NCBI GenBank assembly: GCA_002712305.1
Contig: PATE01000089.1
Coordinates: forward strand, 1-10,569
DNA: 10,569 nt
Source: Gemmatimonadota bacterium
Lineage (GTDB): Bacteria; Latescibacterota; UBA2968; UBA8231
Direction: 5' to 3'
Shown here: positions 7,584 through 10,569 of the stretch, piece after piece
Position numbering within the stretch: position 1 is the stretch's first letter
How the letters are laid out: each line of letters begins with the position of its first letter
Notes under the pieces: model-generated
Database searches by the model: none
What the model was told of the DNA's origin: nothing
Seen by the model: only the letters and a program-made list of their open reading frames with translations
Program-made: the position numbers and the translations under genes

Positions 7584-7590
7584 CTCCTTC
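7584..7590 (-). promoter_or_regulatory. Ribosome-binding site overlapping upstream stop codon
   Basis: GAAGGAG on the minus strand, seven bases before the GTG start at 7576. Its first two bases are the last two of the TGA that ends the upstream hydrolase gene (7589-7591), so the two genes are probably translationally coupled. It also fixes the non-ATG start. Confidence 0.8.
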
Positions 7591-9652
7591 AGTCGCCTTG
7601 CAGGTGCACGACGCAGATTGCGTAGACCAATACGGGGGGAACCTCAAATTCCAGATGCGGGCCATCCTGACGGAAGTCGATCTGCGTCATGCCGTCCACC
7701 TCTGGATCGAGCCAGCGGATCTCCTCGCAGAGCCGGTCTGGCGGCAACAGGAGCTTCACGTAGATGGAGCCGGTGGGCACGGGACTCTCGCCATCCACGC
7801 CCTCTTCCTGATGGTAGTTGACCCAATGCAGCACGACCCGCTCCTCTGCCATCGCCGGACACCAAGCCCGCACACGCACCGTCCATGGCGCCTGAGTCCG
7901 CAGGCGACGTGTCTCAACGAGGGTTTCCAGATCGTTGAGGAACTGCTGAGCGAAAGGATCGGTCGCCGTGATCGGATGCACTTGGATCTGGCCGCCTGGT
8001 GTTTCGACGGGCTGCGTCCCCCAATCGTCTTTGTGCAGACTCAGAACGCGACCGCCATCGTGGATCTGCGTCGAGGGGGACGTTCCAACACCCTCCCCTG
8101 CCCCGAAAGCTGATTCGGCGCGCGGGTGACCGCCTTCGTCCATGGTCCCATTTTGGCCCGCAAGCACCAGACGTCCGTCGCACTCCTCCAGCCACCATCG
8201 CAGATGGGCCACCTCTTTGGGGGACAGGCGCTCGACCCCTGCCAGGACCAGCGTGTCATAGTCCCTCGCGCGCTCGAGAATCTGTTCGTCGAGAATCATG
8301 TCGAAGAGCCAGTGGTCGTCCTCCAGCCATCGGCCGATCTGCCGTAGGGCATCGGTGCACGTGGCGTCCCCTGCGACCTCGCCCCGCCGGGGATAGACGA
8401 TGGCCAGTTCTCCCCAGGGGTGGGCCCCACGAATCAGAGGTTCGTGGTCAGCGACAAATCGCTGATACCGATAGACCGGCTCCTTGTAGGCATCCAGGTC
8501 GAGATCGGCGGCGGCGTCGTAGTGTTCTGCCCAATGAACGGCGAGTGACGCACCGCCATGGGCGGCCATCTCGGCGATGGACAACCGATACCGCTTCCAA
8601 TCGTATTTGTTGATGATAAAGGGGCGCCCAGCTGCGGCGGCATGCAGAAACCGTGCGGGCATCCCCATGTCGGCGATGTAGCCATGCTCGACGTAGGAGA
8701 CGCCCTTCTGCGCCCCCTGACTGTACCAGATGAAATCCTCGTCCTTCGCCCAACTCGTCGAGGGCAGACGACTGCGCTCATCGTGTGGGCCGAAGTCGTA
8801 TTTGTGATACCACTGACCCAGCAACAGATCCGGCTTCAATGAGCGTGCGTAGTGCACGAACAGATCGTCGAAACCTTCCTTGCGCAGGTCGTTGGTGGCG
8901 CGCTCCAGAAGAGATCCGAATCGAGCGCGCTGATCCCTAGTGGAGGTATCTTGCGCCGTGCTCAGGTCCCCCGCCTCCTCCAGCGTATCACCACCGAACA
9001 GTGCCACCCGTTCGTCCGTGTCGAAGGCCTCTACGAGGCGTGGCCACAGGAACGCACGACAGTGTTCACACCGACATGGCGACTCGAAGTTGTGGTGAAC
9101 GTTGAGTCCATCGACACCCAGATCGATCGCCTTGCGGATCATGGGCCGGAGAATCGCCCGCCAGAGCAAATTGTTCAGACACCCTGAATAGGTTCGATAG
9201 GGCCGCCCCTCAATGGGCCATGATCTGACCATTCCCCCTTCATCGATCTGGCACGCAGCGACGGGGTCGTCACATGGAGCGTCCCCGAGCAAGTCGGGCG
9301 TCCACATGCGGGGCCATGCCTCCCACAACCCTTTTCGCGTCTCGTGGTCACCGTAGTGCCACGACACCGACATCTGCCCGATATACCGCGCACCTGCCGC
9401 CTGCACATCAGCGATTCGCGTACGAGCCTCATCGAGACACGTTTCGAGACCATACGACGGTTGTCCGGGAAACCAGCGGGTGACAGACTCGTCGTCGGCC
9501 AGGCCATAGAGCATGGGGCCAAAATTGCCCGCCTGCACGACCTGTAGCCGGCCTTCCCGAACATGCTCGGCCAGGTCGATCCGCGGTGATGGGCTCCAGT
9601 GGACGGTGACTCGCTGAAACCAGTCTTTGGTCGGTGTCATTGAGGATGGCAT
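7589..9652 (-). CDS. TIM-barrel glycoside-hydrolase-like protein (GHL6-like) with trimerisation-like domain
   Basis: 687 residues from ATG 9652 (683 if ATG 9640 is used). The N-terminal ~400 residues look like a (beta/alpha)8 barrel of the uncharacterised GHL6 type. DGLNVHHNFESPCRCEHC (181-198) carries the CxCxxC trio (Cys193, 195, 198), which follows a barrel strand in such families. A GATase-like domain as in beta-galactosidase trimerisation regions follows (about 415-505): ELAIVYPRRG, YDTLVLAGVERLSPKEVAHL and GRLVLAGQNGTMDEGGHPR segments. The C-terminal 580-687 appears beta-rich. No signal peptide: cytoplasmic. It is probably the first gene of the operon and likely acts on the same glycoside as the GH127. 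The frame is open further upstream to 9868, but that extension overlaps the divergent dioxygenase gene and is low in family-like content. The domain call is by eye, and no substrate can be named. Confidence 0.75.
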   Translation of the reverse strand: MPSSMTPTKDWFQRVTVHWSPSPRIDLAEHVREGRLQVVQAGNFGPMLYGLADDESVTRWFPGQPSYGLETCLDEARTRIADVQAAGARYIGQMSVSWHYGDHETRKGLWEAWPRMWTPDLLGDAPCDDPVAACQIDEGGMVRSWPIEGRPYRTYSGCLNNLLWRAILRPMIRKAIDLGVDGLNVHHNFESPCRCEHCRAFLWPRLVEAFDTDERVALFGGDTLEEAGDLSTAQDTSTRDQRARFGSLLERATNDLRKEGFDDLFVHYARSLKPDLLLGQWYHKYDFGPHDERSRLPSTSWAKDEDFIWYSQGAQKGVSYVEHGYIADMGMPARFLHAAAAGRPFIINKYDWKRYRLSIAEMAAHGGASLAVHWAEHYDAAADLDLDAYKEPVYRYQRFVADHEPLIRGAHPWGELAIVYPRRGEVAGDATCTDALRQIGRWLEDDHWLFDMILDEQILERARDYDTLVLAGVERLSPKEVAHLRWWLEECDGRLVLAGQNGTMDEGGHPRAESAFGAGEGVGTSPSTQIHDGGRVLSLHKDDWGTQPVETPGGQIQVHPITATDPFAQQFLNDLETLVETRRLRTQAPWTVRVRAWCPAMAEERVVLHWVNYHQEEGVDGESPVPTGSIYVKLLLPPDRLCEEIRWLDPEVDGMTQIDFRQDGPHLEFEVPPVLVYAICVVHLQGD

Positions 9653-9659
9653 CGTGGTC

Positions 9660-9687
9660 AAGATAGCGGCACCCCATAGGGGGTCAA
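9660..9687 (-). promoter_or_regulatory. Candidate sigma70-type promoter of the six-gene operon, possibly leaderless
   Basis: Minus strand: TTGACC at 9687-9682 (5 of 6 to the -35 consensus), 16 bp, then TATCTT at 9665-9660 (4 of 6 to the -10). Seven bases later is ATG 9652, so transcription would begin at or next to the start codon. No Shine-Dalgarno precedes that ATG, in agreement with a leaderless mRNA. Predicted from pattern only. Confidence 0.45.
9671..9684. promoter_or_regulatory. Inverted repeat in promoter spacer, possible operator
   Basis: ACCCC (9671-9675) and GGGGT (9680-9684) form perfect 5-bp arms around a 4-base centre. The element lies mostly between the -35 and -10 hexamers of the minus-strand candidate promoter, where a bound repressor would block polymerase. 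It is short and could be chance. Confidence 0.3.
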
Positions 9688-9721
9688 CCGCCCCTGGCGT
9701 GCATCTTCCTCTGGGGTGAGT

Positions 9722-9727
9722 TATCAT
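9722..9727 (+). promoter_or_regulatory. -10-like hexamer of the dioxygenase gene
   Basis: TATCAT (5 of 6 to TATAAT) ends seven bases before ATG 9735, mirroring the distance on the other strand. There is no convincing -35 or extended -10 element, and no Shine-Dalgarno at usable spacing, so a leaderless start is plausible but weakly supported. Confidence 0.35.
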
Positions 9728-9734
9728 TCCCGCC

Positions 9735-10463
9735 ATGTTTGGCCGACCGACTGACATCGACTGCGATCTGTGGCGGACCGACGGCGCCCTGCTCATCGAA
9801 AACGCCATCTCGGGCGATGAGTTGGCCGGACTGCGCGAGGCCTTTTCACGGTGCGCCGAACAGGCCAAACCCGACTGGCTTTCAGGCGTCAGGGCGGGTA
9901 CGAGACCTGCGGCCTTCTTCGACCTGCCCGACCCGATGGGTCTGGACGATCGTTTCCTTGAAATCGTCGATCACCCGAGTTTCTATGGCCATCTGATGGC
10001 CTTCTCTGAAGGTCAGGTCATCTTTCTCAGTCCTCAGTTCCGCACCGTGCCCGCCGCCCCTCTCAGCTATGTGGGCTGGCACTACGACGTGCATCGCGAG
10101 TCGACGCCGCTGCATATGAAGGTGCAGATCTATCTGGATGACACGAGTGACGAGGATGGCGCCTTCGGATACATCCCCGGCAGCCATCTTGAAGACTCGG
10201 GTCCCTATCCCCTCGTGCGAGATCCGGCGAGCATGCCGGGGCATCGTGTTTTTTCGGGTAGCGCCGGATCTGCCGTTCTCTTCAACAGCTACGGCATGCA
10301 CACGTCCATGGTGAATCGCTCAGGCCGAGCCCGCAGATCGATCATCCTGATCTATGAAGTCTTCAGCGAAGCGACCTTCTCGCCGGAACAGTATCAGCGT
10401 TTTTCGGAGCGACTCACGACCCCCGATCGCCGACAGCTGTTCCGGCTGGAACGACGACCGTGA
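9735..10463 (+). CDS. Phytanoyl-CoA dioxygenase (PhyH) family Fe(II)/2-oxoglutarate oxygenase
   Basis: 242 residues, at the short end for PhyH-family proteins (commonly 250-300). These enzymes hydroxylate varied small molecules using Fe(II), O2 and 2-oxoglutarate. The facial triad is visible: WHYD with His116 and Asp118, and distal His189 in SYGMHTSMVNRSG. Asn194 and Arg200 or Arg201 fit the 2-oxoglutarate-binding region that follows. GYIPGSH at 145-151 is the family's characteristic loop, and an N-terminal DGALLIENAIS (16-26) matches the usual opening strand. All key residues are present, so it is probably active. It is divergent from the sugar operon across 82 bp and overlaps the next gene by four bases, so it likely works with that amidohydrolase. 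The substrate cannot be inferred. ATG 9735 is the first start in frame after the intergenic region. Confidence 0.9.
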   Translation: MFGRPTDIDCDLWRTDGALLIENAISGDELAGLREAFSRCAEQAKPDWLSGVRAGTRPAAFFDLPDPMGLDDRFLEIVDHPSFYGHLMAFSEGQVIFLSPQFRTVPAAPLSYVGWHYDVHRESTPLHMKVQIYLDDTSDEDGAFGYIPGSHLEDSGPYPLVRDPASMPGHRVFSGSAGSAVLFNSYGMHTSMVNRSGRARRSIILIYEVFSEATFSPEQYQRFSERLTTPDRRQLFRLERRP

Positions 10464-10569
10464 ACGATCGCTCGCCCGTCATCGACGCCCATCTGCATGT
10501 GTTTGCCCAGGCGAGCAGGCAGTTTCCCCGGGAGCCCACCGATCATGTGCCGCCCGAGCGTGAGGCGAC
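10460..10569 (+). CDS. Amidohydrolase_2-type metal-dependent hydrolase, N-terminal fragment
   Basis: Begins at GTG 10460, whose bases overlap the TGA of the dioxygenase gene (GTGA), and runs off the right edge after 36 codons. VIDAHLHVF at residues 7-15 is the opening strand of amidohydrolase_2 (TIM-barrel) enzymes, where His11 and His13 of HLH bind the metal. QFPREP with a nearby acidic stretch is common just after in this family (lactone, decarboxylating or dehydrating hydrolases). The overlap points to translational coupling with the dioxygenase. Too little is visible to name the substrate. Confidence 0.8.
   Translation, partial: MNDRSPVIDAHLHVFAQASRQFPREPTDHVPPEREA

Noticed and set aside
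6872-8113. 413-residue plus-strand open frame
   Set aside because: Antisense to two strongly supported genes (mmsA and the hydrolase), rich in His/Arg/Pro and without recognisable motifs; a GC-driven shadow frame.
9653-9868. Upstream extension of the hydrolase reading frame to 9868
   Set aside because: It would overlap the well-supported PhyH gene by about 130 bp on the opposite strand, reads through the promoter region, and has no family-like sequence; ATG 9652 or 9640 fits the domain start.

Overview
The window reads as a piece of a chromosome from an uncultured, moderately GC-rich environmental bacterium. The mix of gene families is one I associate with marine or sponge-associated lineages such as Latescibacterota and Poribacteria: Gfo/Idh/MocA oxidoreductase, UxuA-like mannonate dehydratase, Ldh_2 dehydrogenase, GH127/DUF1680, a GHL6-like hydrolase, PhyH dioxygenase and amidohydrolase. 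That placement is inference from gene content; no rRNA or marker gene is present. No mobile element, CRISPR array, tRNA or rRNA was seen.

Left edge (1-554, minus strand): an incomplete gene running off the window. It has a Cys-containing, GC-rich N-terminal part of unknown type and an AT-rich C-terminal part made of MORN-type repeats (YwqK-like). Its base composition changes sharply inside the reading frame. Next to it (about 601-920, minus) is a decayed, frameshifted tetratricopeptide-repeat remnant. Together these form a degraded or accessory junction about 1 kb long beside the metabolic cluster.

Centre (1045-9652, minus strand): six tightly spaced genes that look like one operon. In transcription order they are: a TIM-barrel glycoside-hydrolase-like protein with a beta-galactosidase-trimerisation-like domain; a CoA-acylating (methyl)malonate-semialdehyde dehydrogenase (MmsA/IolA family); a GH127 beta-L-arabinofuranosidase-like protein; an Ldh_2-family NAD(P)-dependent 2-oxoacid/2-hydroxyacid dehydrogenase; a Gfo/Idh/MocA sugar dehydrogenase; and a mannonate-dehydratase-like enzyme. 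Gaps are only 12, 28, 32, 37 and 9 bp. The likely theme is release of a rare sugar from a glycoside, followed by its oxidation, dehydration and conversion to an acyl-CoA. There is no transporter or regulator in the window, and none of the glycosidases shows a signal peptide, so the substrate is probably imported by something encoded elsewhere. The real substrate is unknown.

Right edge (9653-10569): an 82-bp divergent promoter region, then on the plus strand a phytanoyl-CoA-dioxygenase-family Fe(II)/2-oxoglutarate enzyme. It is coupled by a 4-base GTGA overlap to the start of an amidohydrolase_2-type gene that is cut by the window end. The first gene on each side of the divergent region lacks a Shine-Dalgarno but has a -10-like hexamer exactly 7 nt before its start codon, suggesting leaderless transcripts. 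Four of the five downstream operon genes have clear ribosome-binding sites.
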